Assembly (NCBI RefSeq): GCF_030272615.1
Contig: NC_081411.1
Coordinates: 185,052,449-185,116,448, forward strand
Direction: 5' to 3'
DNA length: 64,000 nucleotides
Source: Cryptomeria japonica
Lineage: Eukaryota > Streptophyta > Pinopsida > Cupressales > Cupressaceae
Shown here: one piece after another, positions 35,219-46,749 of the stretch
Layout: every line of letters begins with the position of its first letter
Position numbering within the stretch: the stretch's first letter is position 1
Notes under the pieces: generated by a model
Told to the model about the DNA's origin: nothing
Database searches by the model: none
The model's input: the letters and a program-made list of their open reading frames with translations, nothing else
Made by a program: the position numbers and the translations under genes

Positions 35219-36342
35219 TGTATACACATAAAATTGGCTATGAGCAATTAAATAAATATTTTATATTTATTTAATAATTATTCTTCTATAAAATAGTTAA
35301 TTTGAAAAGATTAATTTATTTAATTCATTTCATGTCCTTCTATTAATTAATTTAATTGAAATATTTTATTAATTAATTCGTTATATCCTATTTTCTAATT
35401 TCAATTAATTAAATATCTAATATTTAATTATTCCTCTATCTACTATCCTATAGTCTCATTAATTAAATAATTTTTTAATTATTTAATCCCTTTTGCAACT
35501 CACCTGTCATTCTCCACATCACTTCTTATTTGCCAACTCATTCATCATGTGGCTAAATTAATTCAAAAAAAAAAAAAAAATTATTAGCCACTTATCTCCA
35601 ACTTCCAAAATAAATGAAATACTATGTACGTACACATATTTCCTAACTTTATTCTATATTCTCTCCAACATCCCTATATTTTAGGAGGACTTGAGTCCAC
35701 TTGCCCTCTCATTCCTACATATTCTCTAACTATCCTATATCCTCTCAAGTCTTCAAATCATTCAAGGTGAGATGAGTGATGCTTGTCTTCGCATTCCCCC
35801 TTTCTCTCAACCTTCAACTTCTTGCTCATAGCCATCCAATTTTCAAGCTTCGATCATCATCGTTGATCTCTACCACCTAATCTCATGGACTCAAAAATAT
35901 ATTAAAATAGGTCTCCTTATCCATTTTGAGAATAATAGACTAATAGCTAATCTTATAGTCATTCTAGGAGTCTTTATCTTGCAACTGTGAGTTTGAGCTT
36001 GAAGCAATTAGCAATTTTAGAATTTCTTTCATAGTTTAATATCATGTTAGCTTATATAATTTGCATATGCATATCATAGCATCAGTTAGCTATCAGTCCA
36101 TTATTCATATGCTATATTGTAAGCTACTAGTGCTTGTCTAAGAGAAAATTATCTGCAACCAAGAACAGTGGAGTTAGGACACAATGAGGTGTAAATCATG
36201 GAAGGTATAATCTTTTTTATTTCATTTACTTCATGTTACTTCATTGGTTGAAGTTAAGTTTCCTGTAGCTTTCCTTTTTATATTTTATGATGGACTAACA
36301 AGTTTTAAGATATTTCTTTGGAGTTCAACTTTAACCTCAACA
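35219..36342 (+). mobile_element. 3' LTR of element F
   Basis: TGTATACACA...CCTCAACA, 1,124 bp, is followed by TTACT. It is closer to the F' fragment at 7045-7416 than to its own 5' LTR, pointing to a duplication of this end of the element. Confidence 0.92.
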
Positions 36343-36719
36343 TTACTCATTAAATATGCTCCTGCTTAAGAAAAGAGGAGAAAACAAAGAACAATTATAT
36401 GCTCACATAACTTTATGAAAGAAAGGAGATCTACCAAGCAAAAAGGAAAGGAGATCTAATAATGAATAGTGCATGAAGATAAATTAATGGGAAAAAGAAG
36501 AAAAATTTATCTTCATGTTGCTACCCCAAAGTATTTAAAATTGAAACAATACCACCACAAATGATAAAGAGCCCCCAATTAAGTTGGCTAGTTATGTCAT
36601 AGGGTGAAGAGAAACATGAAAAGAAAAGAAGAGCTAAGGTACTATTTTCATGTCAAGGAAAACAACTAGATCTATTGTAAGAGAAATTTGTGCATGATCA
36701 TATTGCTTTTAAACAAATT
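36343..36719 (-). other. Non-coding part of region E (right copy)
   Basis: No coding is seen. The stretch aligns with 7463-7829, beginning at the same LTR/flank boundary. Confidence 0.75.
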
Positions 36720-37746
36720 TCTTAAATGCATGACATTTCCCAAGAGAATGTGAATATGAATTATAAAAAATGCAATATTCCTCACCTTTCACTTGCTTAA
36801 GATTCTCGTTTTGGTGTTTAGGAGGAAAGGAAATATTCTTTCATATTTCAATCTCCAATAGATTCTCGCAGCTAGTCTTTCAAGATGATAAATGTGTTTT
36901 AAGTCATTTTCTTGGCATGGAGGAGAAGAATTTTTAGAAGAAGAAGGATTATTATCCACGATTATAATTTTGCCATTGTTTATGCCATTTTGAATAGATT
37001 TTTCAAAATCAGGGCAATCATCAATATTATAATCATGGGTTTGATGAAATGAACAAAAAGGACGTTTTGAAGAAGAAGCATTCTTGCATGCCGTTTTGAT
37101 TTTTTGTCTTTGAAAATAGTTCTTAAAATTTTCAAGCCTACGGAGTTCATCCATAGAAAGAGGATTATCACTTCCTAGGCCTATTGTGGTAGCTTGTGTA
37201 GGAGGGTTTATAGGGACACAAATTCCTTGTGCAAATTTCCCAACAAGTTGTCCTCTAAAACCTTGTTTTGTTATTATATTAAAGCCATGACTATAAAAAT
37301 GTTGCAAATGACTAGATGGTAGAATAAGATCATGAATTCCTTTGAAACCTGATGTGTAAGGGGGAATAAAAGGTATTGTTGATGAAGAGGGAATATCATG
37401 TGAAAGGATAACCTTCTTTCCTTTGTCAGGTTTATCCTTTTTGGGAGATTTGGGATGAACATCTTCATCATCTAAAGGTTCATCTTTACTCATTTCTAAG
37501 GGAGGGGAAAGATCATGAATAAAATGCATAACATCATCCTCTCTACATATACTTTGGTGTTGAAGATAGGTCCTAGGAGAATAAGGAGGGTCTAAACAGG
37601 TAAGAATATTAATAGTTTGATGTTGCCCCTCTTTCTCAAGCTTATGTGTATGAGAAGAAGATGGATATATATCACTATCCAATGCTTTCTCTTTTTTAGA
37701 GAGATCATTGGTTAGAATATTAGCTCTCATCTTATTCACACAAGAT
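36720..37746 (-). pseudogene. Gag-like polyprotein of region E, right copy
   Basis: Open from 37746 to 36789, this copy lacks the stops of the left one. Order: polar linker (LDSDIYPSSSHTHKLEKEGQ), acidic/lysine patch, G-patch-like GFNIITKQGFRGQLVGKF with GLGSDN downstream, zinc-knuckle-like FCSFHQTHDYNIDDC, then KSIQNGINNGKIIIVDNN and a basic tail. After a stop and frameshift near 36789 a second knuckle, CIFYNSYSHSLGKC, is visible. The open frame extends upstream into antisense LTR of element C (to 37859), so the predicted first 38 residues are transposon-junction sequence and not part of this protein. Its family is inferred from the knuckle spacing shared with F's gag. Confidence 0.62.
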
Positions 37747-40290
37747 TGTTGACATTGTGTTGTCATTGATGTCAACCAGTATAGGATATCTATTGGTATA
37801 ACAGATGTATGTGCAACACTGTCATGAAGGAGTATAGGATGAGATATCTTTGATATCACCTTGTGTTACACAACACTGGTAAGGTAAAAAAGAGCATGTC
37901 ACTCAGAGGAATAATCATTGAGGTCACTGATACACAAGTTAGTGTGTGACTTGTGTGGATCAGGTAGATAGGTTACTGGTATAGTATATCATCAGCAAGG
38001 AAAGGATGTCAACTGGTAAATGATGTGTTGAAGACAGTTCAACCAATTGAGTAGCTGCAAACTGGCAAGCTTATGATCAGTGTACAATAAGGATGGGCAA
38101 GGTGCTTGAGTTGTTGATTGTGATGAAGAGGTAGAATGCTACCTAAATCACATCAACACCGGAGGAGAAGAATGAATAGGTCACTAGTATGCTCTGAGGT
38201 TGTAGAATAGTAGGACTCCCACCGGATGAAGATGCAGTCACCATGAGAAGAGATGACTGATAGTGAATGTACCCACACCGGATCATATGTGCCTATTTGA
38301 ATATATGGTGCATGAATAGGGAAGCCACATGAGTGCACTGCAGGATGTAGATGACAAGGACTCACTCTCACCAGTAAGTGGAAATTATCTCCTATTATTC
38401 ATAGTGTGCATCATAGTCATGTGAGATAAGGAAGATGAGGCAAAGGTAGGTGCTTTGAAGGCTCACACTGGATCTACTGGTGAATCAAAGGAATGCCTCA
38501 ACTACATAAAATTAGGGATATACACTGGACTGGCTGAGAAGACACATTGAGACTCTAGTACAGATGAAGAGTGATGAGGCTGTCACTTTGACAAACTGAT
38601 TTAGATATGGAATGAGCTAATCAGGGAGAAGACAAGTTTGAGCAGATGCAGATAGAGGAAAATGGTCGGACTGAAGATGAATTCTGTTGAAGGTTGATGA
38701 CATGGTTTTATCAAGAGTGTTTATAGGTATGTAAGTCCACCAGTAATATGGACAAGGTGTAGATGTAGAAGACTTCCCATCTGATGAGAATAGGCATGCT
38801 ATGGATAGACATGTATAGTGACTGGCTAAGGTATTCCAGCGGTAGTTCAGCAAAGTGCAGACATGAGGAGTTAACCAGTAAAGTGTAACATACCGGCAGG
38901 GTTAGTAAACCAGCAGAAGAGAAGAACCAATTGAGTGGTTGGTTGGTGATCCCTAAACCAACACATCGATCCAAGATGGCAGGTGATCAACCTGGATGCC
39001 AGGTAGAGATGAAGTGGAAAGGATGCAGAGGTTGATGGAGTGCCATGTAGAGATAGGTTTTTCTATTGTTGTGAATTTAATATGAATCCTGTGATTTGTG
39101 GATCGGATCAAAGGAGTGTGGCTCGAGGAAGAATGAATGACAAAAAAATTAAGGAGTTGTTGGCACCTAGACAAAAGAAAGAAAATCAATTTGTGAGAAA
39201 ACCTGGAGAAGGAAACAGTAAGGGTATTAATGGCATTTTGATAGATGTAGGTCGAGACACGGGGCCGTATTTTCTATATTTGGAAAATGTGTATTGGAAG
39301 GTGCGATAATGGACATGATGAGAAAACACCTATTGGGGTGATCAGATAGGATCGGATCTAATTGGATTTGGTTTTCCCTGAGGTTGATGAGGAGATCCTA
39401 ACCACCTAGAATTTGAACAGGCCCTTGGCGGGAAAACCAGACGATAAATATGCAAGCCAAAGATATTGTGAAGTGTTGTTGAACAGAAAAAGATAGAGTT
39501 GTTGCAAAGTGTTTGAGTGTTTCATGAGAGATCAATATTAGTCTAAGAGAAAATAGCTAAGGATAGCAGTGGTTGAGGGAGTGAAGGTTAAACTGGTGAT
39601 AGGGTTTAACAAAGGGTTAACTTGTATGGTTTGAGAAATCGGTATAGCAGTTAGAGTGCATCTGAAGAGTTAACCGATAGGAGATTGTACCGGTAGGAAG
39701 ACAATTGAGAGGACTGAAGAATAGAGTAGTGAGGAGGAGATCTAGAAAAGTAGAAGAAGAGTATAGGTGAACCGGTAGAGTTTACCGGTAATGCAGCAGT
39801 AGAAGAGTGAACTGGTGTAACAGAGAAGGTGTCTCACCAATAGAAGGAAGTTATATGCAGAAGTTGCAAAAATCTTTTGTAACCAGGATATTAATTTTGT
39901 ATTTGAATATTCATTCTAGTCATTGAGTTGAAGCTCGGTGCAGGGGTTTTAGCTCCTTTGGGTTGTAGCCCACAAATCTATCAGAGGTTGCATCTCCTTG
40001 GGTTGTAGTCCTAAACATTGTAATAGAGATTCATTATGAGGCTAAATAGGATCAATAGACTCTAGCAACATTGTTCACCAAGGTTTTTACCATCTTGGAT
40101 TTTCCTAAAACATACTGGTGTTATGTGATGTCCCCTTATGTGAATGCATCTGTGTTTTGTCTCCTCACTAACCGATAAGTCTACACTCACCTAGATCTAT
40201 TAATCAACATACTTTCATAGGGATAGTAATAGGGAAAAGTTTGAGAACCACTAATTCACCCCCCCTCTCAGTGGTACATTGTGTCTAACA
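37747..40290 (+). mobile_element. 5' LTR of gag-only element C
   Basis: TGTTGACATTG...GTGTCTAACA, 2,544 bp, is followed by a perfect Copia primer site. It matches the 3' LTR (from 43758) along almost its whole length at about 90 percent by eye. It inserted into region E after CACAAGAT (compare 8840-8852). LTRs of this length are unusual for Copia-type elements. Confidence 0.92.
40247..40275 (+). other. LTR-end hairpin, element C
   Basis: ACCACTAA pairs with TCAGTGGT (one A-C mismatch) around TTCACCCCCCCTC, ending 15 bases before the LTR end. Confidence 0.6.
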
Positions 40291-40292
40291 CT

Positions 40293-40304
40293 TGGTATCA
40301 GAGC
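40293..40304 (+). other. Primer-binding site of element C
   Basis: TGGTATCAGAGC, two bases after the LTR: the initiator-Met tRNA site of plant Copia elements. Confidence 0.95.
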
Positions 40305-40363
40305 CTAGGTACCCTTTTTATCAAGCTTTCTCTCACTTGGGTAGATTTTGGCTTAAGGACACA

Positions 40364-40855
40364 ATGGTTTGTTTAGTATCAATCCCTACTCCAGTTTTTT
40401 ATGGTTCAAACTATTCTATTTGGAGCTATAGAATGGAATTCTACCTATCCTCTCTAGGGCTTGTTTTATGGATGTCGGTTGTTAGTGGTCTTCCTAGGAA
40501 TGTTTGTCCTCGTACTGGCTCTAAAGAAGAAATAAGGTGCATGTGTAATGAATAAGCCATGAAGGCTATATTTAGTGGGATCACCGGTGTTGTCTCCTCA
40601 CAGGTGGTTAAGTGCAGATCAGCAAAGAGTCTATGGGATAGACTAAAGAAGCTTTATGGAAATGAACCCTGCATTGTTGGATTAGTTTGTGAGAGTGAAA
40701 ATAACAATGCAATAGAAACATGTATAAATGATAGAGGTAGATCAAATTGTTGCAGTAGCAATGATGAAGAAGGAACACATCTCGTCATGGCACAAGAATT
40801 TGAAGATGAGGTGCACGCATCTGAAAGTGATAAGGCAAAGGGATCCCATTGATAT
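40364..40855 (+). pseudogene. Gag N-terminus of element C
   Basis: From ATG at 40364 the product begins MVCLVSIPTPVFYGSNYSIW and SYRMEFYLSSLGLVLWMSVV, the N-terminal gag domain of plant Copia elements. After a TAA at 40553 it continues with AMKAIFSGITGVVSSQVVKC and SLWDRLKKLYGNE, the UBN2 gag core. It then becomes acidic (EDEVHASESDKAKGSH) and shifts frame. Gag alone could package the RNA if pol were supplied by a relative. Confidence 0.82.
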
Positions 40856-41581
40856 GATGTGTTTGGAAGTGATGATAAAGAAGGAGACAAGGCAGATAGA
40901 TCTAGCCTTCAAGATCTATTTGATAGTGAAGGTGAAGAAGAAGATGAATAAGAAGTTGATCTTGAAGGAGAGCTTGTAAATGCACTTGAAGAACTCAATA
41001 GGGTAAGAAAGGAATACAAGCTATTCAAGAATGTTGCTATAGTGGAGTAGAACCGGCTAACAAAATTCCTTGAGGAATCTGAGAAATGCATCTCAGAGAT
41101 GAGGAGTCAAGAAGAAAGCACCAAGGAGTGTTAGTGTAATGATCTAGAATCTATGCTAGAAGTTAAGGATAAAGAATATATGTAGCTGGTTGGAGAAATG
41201 GAGACTCTCTGAAGTGACCTTGATAAATGTCAGGATGAACTCAAGGTAAGAATCCAGTTTGATGGAAGTAGTGATGCCTTGGACAAAATGTTGAAGAAGC
41301 AAAAGCATGCCAAGGAGAATGAAGGTTTAGGTAGTGGTGTTGATGAATGTTCCACAAGCAATAATGTCCCCCACAATGACATTATGTTTGTTTCCTCTCA
41401 TGGAGAAAACAAGGGACAAACCTTCACTATCAAAAATTCTCCCCAAAAGAAGGTTGACCTAAATACAGCCGATGAAGACTTGTAGACAAGAATAAAGACC
41501 AATGCTGCAAGAAGGAGGAACAATGTAGATCCCAAAGGAAAAGGGAAGATGGGATAAGAAAAATTCACTAGAAGCAGGAAC
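40856..41581 (+). pseudogene. Coiled-coil gag linker of element C, decayed
   Basis: Lysine/glutamate-rich frames with stops and frameshifts (LNALEELNRVRKEYKLFKN-like, then 41279-41485 with ECSTSNNVPHNDIMFVSSHG). They resemble the long coiled-coil stretch downstream of UBN2 in many plant Copia gag proteins. Confidence 0.55.
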
Positions 41582-42221
41582 ATGAGAAGACAACAAAGAG
41601 GACCTCCTACCGAAATAGGACAAAGAAATGCTACCAACCATAGGGCAAGACAAGTGTGGAAGAAGAAAGGATCAGATGAAGGAAATGCAAAGAATGGACA
41701 ACCAAGGATCCATCCTCAAAGTAGGAGAAATGGAGATGCTAGACTGGTAAGATCTCCCCATGCATGGAAAAATAAATTTGTAAGTCATATGCCATCCTTT
41801 ACCGGTTATTGCTTTGCATGTAATGCTTATGCCCATAGGGCAGAAGAATGTAGAAAGATATTTTAGAAGGAATAGTCTAGGATCTCATAGACATCATGCA
41901 TATGAGAAAAATGTATCTGAGAGTAGATACATGCATGTCCCCTCTCCCGATTATGTTATAAGTAATCCATTTGTTGTTACTAATAATGTAAATGTTGTAT
42001 GTTATAACTACAATGGATATGGCCATAGAGACTTTGAATGCAGGAAGAGGAACCTACAGCCACACAGAGGCTGGTATAGAAACATTGCTCTGCAAAAAGG
42101 TGGATACAAAGCATATGGAAGTCAGAGACTTGCATGGAACCAAAGGAGAAATGTCCTTGTAGGAGCAAGAGGTCCACTGGTTTTGGTTGCTAGTCATAGC
42201 AATATGCCCAGAAGAAGATGA
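41582..42221 (+). pseudogene. Gag zinc-knuckle region of element C
   Basis: A basic stretch (MRRQQRGPPTEIGQRN) precedes CFACNAYAHRAEEC (41812-41853), a perfect C-x2-C-x4-H-x4-C knuckle. A frameshift follows, then a second motif CYNYNGYGHRDFEC (near 42000-42041), in which the second Cys is Asn. Paired knuckles bind the genomic RNA. No protease, integrase, RT or RNase H follows. Confidence 0.8.
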
Positions 42222-43520
42222 TCAAACCGGTATGTCAAGAGATTCCCCAATCATGAAGTTGGAATGGATGCGGTGTGCTACTATAGCACTACTTCTGGTT
42301 GTGATGCAAAATCTAGAAATGGAAGGACCCATCAATAGAAGAAAGAAATACCTGCTCCCAAGCCTGAAAATGGGAAGAAGATTGAGGCCAAGCAGCTATG
42401 GAGAAAGAAGAACATGGACCGGCACTGTGCATTCAATGCACAAGTGATATCTCCTAAGGATTAGAGGAGATGTAGGATCTTAGGGGGAGTAAGACACTGA
42501 ACTCATCATTCAACCCCTCATTGAAGAAGAAGAACACTTGGAAGATTGAGGTGCTACCGGTATGAAGGATGAAAAATGAGAAGATAAGTGTGCATAGAGG
42601 CTGCCCTAACTACACACCTATAGAGGAATTTTGGATCACTGCTTCTATGTCAAAGTATGATGAGATAACAATTGAAATCAGATATAAAGTGACACAAAAT
42701 GTCAAGAGTCATAGGACGGTGCTCCAGTAGTGATGATGGACCGGTACAGGAAACCGGTATGTGCAGGACGTTACCGACATGAATGCTAACATGTACTTGT
42801 AGGTTATCTAAGACATTGCAATAGCCCCGGTAACATGGAATGGGAAGTTATGTCTCAGGTGGTGTTGATGAAGGCCTGAATGAAATATGTTGGCTCAAAG
42901 GTTGATCATGCAAACATGCATGTGACTGGGCTAACCGGATTAATTTATGGCATGGTGATGTCATTGTATGGCATTTTGAAGATCCAGGATCATGTCATAG
43001 GTTATGGTGAAATAATGGAGCTGAAAGATCATCAGATGATCACAATTGCATAGCTCAACTAGTATATGAAGATGATTGGAGCCCCAGTATTGTACCTGGC
43101 AGGCATTAAGGACCTGAGATGTATGACTCGGGGGGATTTCAAGTGGTTATAATGCAGAGCCGACATGCTTGAACTTGAAAGTGTAAGTGCACTGGTTGCC
43201 CACATTGTAGATGATGGTAATCGCAATAGGAATACCTAGGAGAATTTCATGGTTATGGGTGTCTACTTGTCATTTGGCTGGTTGTATTCATAGTACAATC
43301 ACATTTGATTCTAAAGAAATTTGGGATCAAACAAGAAATGATGCAGTTTGACCAACAGGTGAGTAGTATTCACTGACACATCCCTCTGCAATTGAGTATT
43401 TTAAAATGTGCATGGTCAATTGGTGTTAGTTGATGGTTGAGTCCTCCATCTCAAGTGTTGTGACTTGAGAAGATGTAATAATTTGTAACAATTTGTATCA
43501 AAGGAGGAGATACATCCGGT
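42222..43520 (+). other. Decayed interior of element C without pol
   Basis: About 1.3 kb with no frame longer than 90 codons and no protease, integrase or RT motif in any frame. With gag it makes a 3.5-kb interior, far too short for Copia gag-pol, so C is a gag-only, non-autonomous element. Confidence 0.7.
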
Positions 43521-43525
43521 AAAGA

Positions 43526-43757
43526 AAAGGGGGAGAAAGTATTCTGTCAATGATCAGTAAATACAAGGAGAAATGATATCATGATAGTGCTCTTTGTTAT
43601 TGTTGTCAAAGGGGGAGAGAGATTCTTTAGGCTACTGCATACTATAGATGTGTGATGGAATATAGAAAGGGGGAGAGTTAGATCACACAAAGAGGGAGAA
43701 ATATTATGTAGTATGTCGGATACTGCATGTGTTGACATCAATGCCAAAGCAAGAGAT
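43526..43757 (+). other. Cluster of polypurine tracts of element C
   Basis: AAAGGGGGAGA-type runs occur at about 43528, 43608, 43668 and 43689, and a degraded form (CCAAAGCAAGAGAT) abuts the 3' LTR. Multiple polypurine tracts before the 3' LTR are known from some plant Copia lineages. Confidence 0.7.
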
Positions 43758-46284
43758 TGTTGGCATTGTGTTGTCATTGATGTCAACTGGTATAGGATAT
43801 CTACTGGTATAAGAGATTTATGTGCAACAGTGTCATGAAGGAGTATAGGATGAGATATCTTTGATATCACCTTGTGTTGCAGAACACTAGTGAGGTAAGA
43901 AAGAGCATGCCACTCAGAGGAATGATCACTGAGGTCACGGATACACAAGTTAGTTCCTGACTTGTGTAGATGAGCTAGATAGGTTATCGGTATAATATAT
44001 CATTGGTAAGGAAAGGATGTCAACTGGTAAGTGTTGTGTTGACATAGGGAAGATAGCTCAACCAGGTGAGTAGCTGCAAATCAGCAAGCTCATGATCAGT
44101 GTACAAGCAGGATGGGCAAGGTGCTTGAGCTATTGATTGTGATGAAGAGGTGGAATGCTACCTAAATCACGTCAACATTGGAGGAGAAGAATGAATAGGT
44201 CACCAATATGCTATGAGGTTGCAGAACAACAAGACTCCCATCGGATGAAGATGTTGTCACCATGAGAAGAGATGACTAATAGTGAATGTTCCCACACCGG
44301 ATCACATGTGCATGTTTGAAGATATGTTGCATGAACAGGGAAGCCACATGAGGGCACTACAGGATGTAGATGACAAGGACTCACTCTCACCGATAAGTGG
44401 AACTTATCTCCTATTATGAATAGTGTGCATCATAGTCATGTCAGATAAGGAAGATGAGGCAAAGGAAGGTGTTTTGAAGGCTCACACTGGATCTATGGGT
44501 GAAACAAAGGAATGCCTCAAGTGCATGAAATCAGGGATATGCACTTGATTGACTAAGAAGGCATGTTGATATTCCAGTACAGATGAAGAGTGATGAGGCT
44601 ATCACTTTGACAAACTGGTTGAGATATGGTCTGAGCTAATCAAAGAGAAGGTAAGGCTAAGCAGATGCAGATACAGGAAAATGGTTAGACTGAAGATGAA
44701 GCCTGTTGAAGGTTGATGACATGGTGTCATCAAGAGTGTTTACTAGTATGTAAGTCCACTGGTAATATGGACAAGGTGCATATGTAGAAGATTTCACACC
44801 TGATGAGAATGAGCATGCTATGGATAGACATGTCTCGTGACTAGCTAAGATATTCCACCGGAAGTTCAACAAAGTGCAAACATGAGGAGTTAACTGGTAA
44901 AATGCAAGATACTAGCAGGGTTAGTAAACCGACAGAAGAGAAGAACCGGTTGAGTGGTTGGTTGGTGATCCCTGAACTGACAGACCAATACAAGCTGGCA
45001 GGTGATTGAATTGGAAGCCACATAGAGATGAAGTGGAAGGAATGTAGAGGTTGGTGGAGTGTCATGTAGAGATAGGTGTTTTTGCAGTTTTGCATTTAAT
45101 ATGGATCCTATGATTTGTTGATCAGATCAGAGGAGTGTGGCTTGAGGAATAATGAATGACAGAGAAAAATTAAGGATTTGTTGGTGCCTGGACCAAAGGA
45201 AGAAAATCAGTTTGTGGAAAGACCTTGAGAAGGAAACAACAGAGGTATTAATAGCATTATGACAGATGCAGGTTGAGATACAGGGCCGTGTTTTCTATAT
45301 TTAGAAAACATGTATTGGAAGGCACAACAATGGCCAGGATGAGAAAACAATTGTCTGGGTGATCAGATCATATAGGATCATATTGGATTTGGTTTTCCTT
45401 GAGGTTGATGAGGAAACCCTAACCAACTAGAATTTGAATAGGCCCTTGGTGGGAAAACTAGGCTATAAATATGCAAGCCAAAGATATTGTGAAGTGCTAT
45501 TGAACATAAAAAGATAGAGCTACTAAGAATTGTTTGAGTGTTGCATGACAGAGCTAGATCAGTTTGAGAGAAAATAGCTGAGGATAGCAATGACTAAGGG
45601 AGTGAAGGTTAAACTGGTGGTAGGGTTTAACAGAGGGTTAACTGGTATGGTTTGAGCAATCGGTATAGCAGATAGAGTGCATCTGAAGAGATAACCAGTA
45701 GAAGCTTGTACCGGTAGGAAAATAGTTGAGAGGACTAAAGAACAAAGCAGTGAGGAGGAGATCCAATAAAGTAGAAGAAGAGTAGAGGTGAACCGGTAGA
45801 GTTTACCAGCAATGCAACATAAATATTAGACCAGCAGAAGAGTGAACCGGTGTAACAGAGAAGGTGTCTCACTAACAGAAGGAAGTTATGTGCAGAGTTT
45901 GAAAAACTATTTTGTAACCAGGATATTACTTTTGTATTTGAATATTCATTGTGGTCACTGAGTTGTAGCTCGGTGCAGGGTTGTAACTCCTTTGGGTTGT
46001 AGCCCATAAATCTATCAGGGGTTGGTGCTCCTTGGGTTGGTGCCCTAAATCAAGGGTTTGTGCTCCTTGGGTTGGTCCCCTAAATCAGGGGTTGTAGGTC
46101 CTTGGGTTGTATCCCTAAACATTATAACAAAGATTCATTGTGAGGCTGGATTGAAGTAGTAGACTCCCGCAACATTTCTTACCGAGGTTTTTCCCATCTT
46201 GGGTTTTCCTCATACATATTGGTGTTATGTGATGTTCGCTTGTGTGAATGTATTTGTATTTTTTCTCCTCACTAACCGGTAGCT
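43758..46284 (+). mobile_element. 3' LTR of element C, truncated
   Basis: TGTTGGCATTGTG... matches the 5' LTR to about 46284 (CTCCTCACTAACCG), where similarity stops before the C-rich motif and LTR end. It contains an extra short duplication of GGGTTGGTGCTCC-type text at 46020-46090. The last roughly 100 bp are replaced by an unrelated LTR end (K). Confidence 0.85.
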
Positions 46285-46745
46285 ATTTGAGATAGAAATA
46301 GGGTAATCAACATAGCAGAGACAGTCATTGATTCAGAGCCTCACCAGAACTCATTTTTACATTATCAAATTCTTTCTAAGATTTCATTTCATTGTTCTTT
46401 CTCATTGTAATCAAATTGGAAGTCAATGAGACTTCCCTAAGGGTTGTATCCTTCTAGGCAATTGTAATTGAGAAGTGAGCTCTAGGTAGTGAGCCTCAAT
46501 GCAAGTGCATTCCCCATCTATGTAATATTTATGTACTCCTATCCATAGTATATTAATATTGTGTGTTCTATCTCCACCGTGGTTTTTCCCTTTCCAGGTT
46601 TCTGCGTAAAAATTTCGGTTTTATGGATTTATACTTTTATTGTTTCATATTTATGTTCATATTTGTTATGCATTATTAACCGGTGGATAAAGAATAACTT
46701 TGTGGTTTTAACTTCTGGTAGTTCACTGATTCACCCCCCCTCTCA
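46285..46745 (+). mobile_element. LTR fragment K
   Basis: An LTR-like 3' portion: CCGTGGTTTTTCCCTTTCCAG, then GATTCACCCCCCCTCTCAAT at its end. It fits neither C's nor D's LTR beyond these functional motifs, and no primer site follows. It is either the end of D's lost 5' LTR from a diverged copy or a separate element joined by deletion. Confidence 0.5.
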
Positions 46746-46749
46746 ATGA
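46723..46749 (+). other. LTR-end hairpin, fragment K
   Basis: TCACTGA pairs with TCAATGA, with one C-A mismatch, around TTCACCCCCCCTC. Confidence 0.45.

Larger units (their letters stand above)
12245..36342 (+). mobile_element. Ty3/gypsy element F (Tat-type), complete outline, with nested insertions
   Basis: Matching LTRs (12245-13375 and 35219-36342) begin TGTATACACA and end CCTCAACA and are flanked by TTACT on both sides (12240-12244 and 36343-36347). Inside, in order, lie a primer site, a 2.5-kb leader, gag, protease, G-patch segment, linker, RT, RNase H, a second (archaeal-like) RNase H, integrase, a 2.5-kb 3' non-coding region and a polypurine tract. Dual RNase H plus long non-coding flanks on both sides of gag-pol are hallmarks of the Tat lineage. 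It carries a Copia solo LTR (20677-21468) and Copia element B (26258-34897). All enzymatic parts have stops or lost catalytic residues. Confidence 0.92.
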
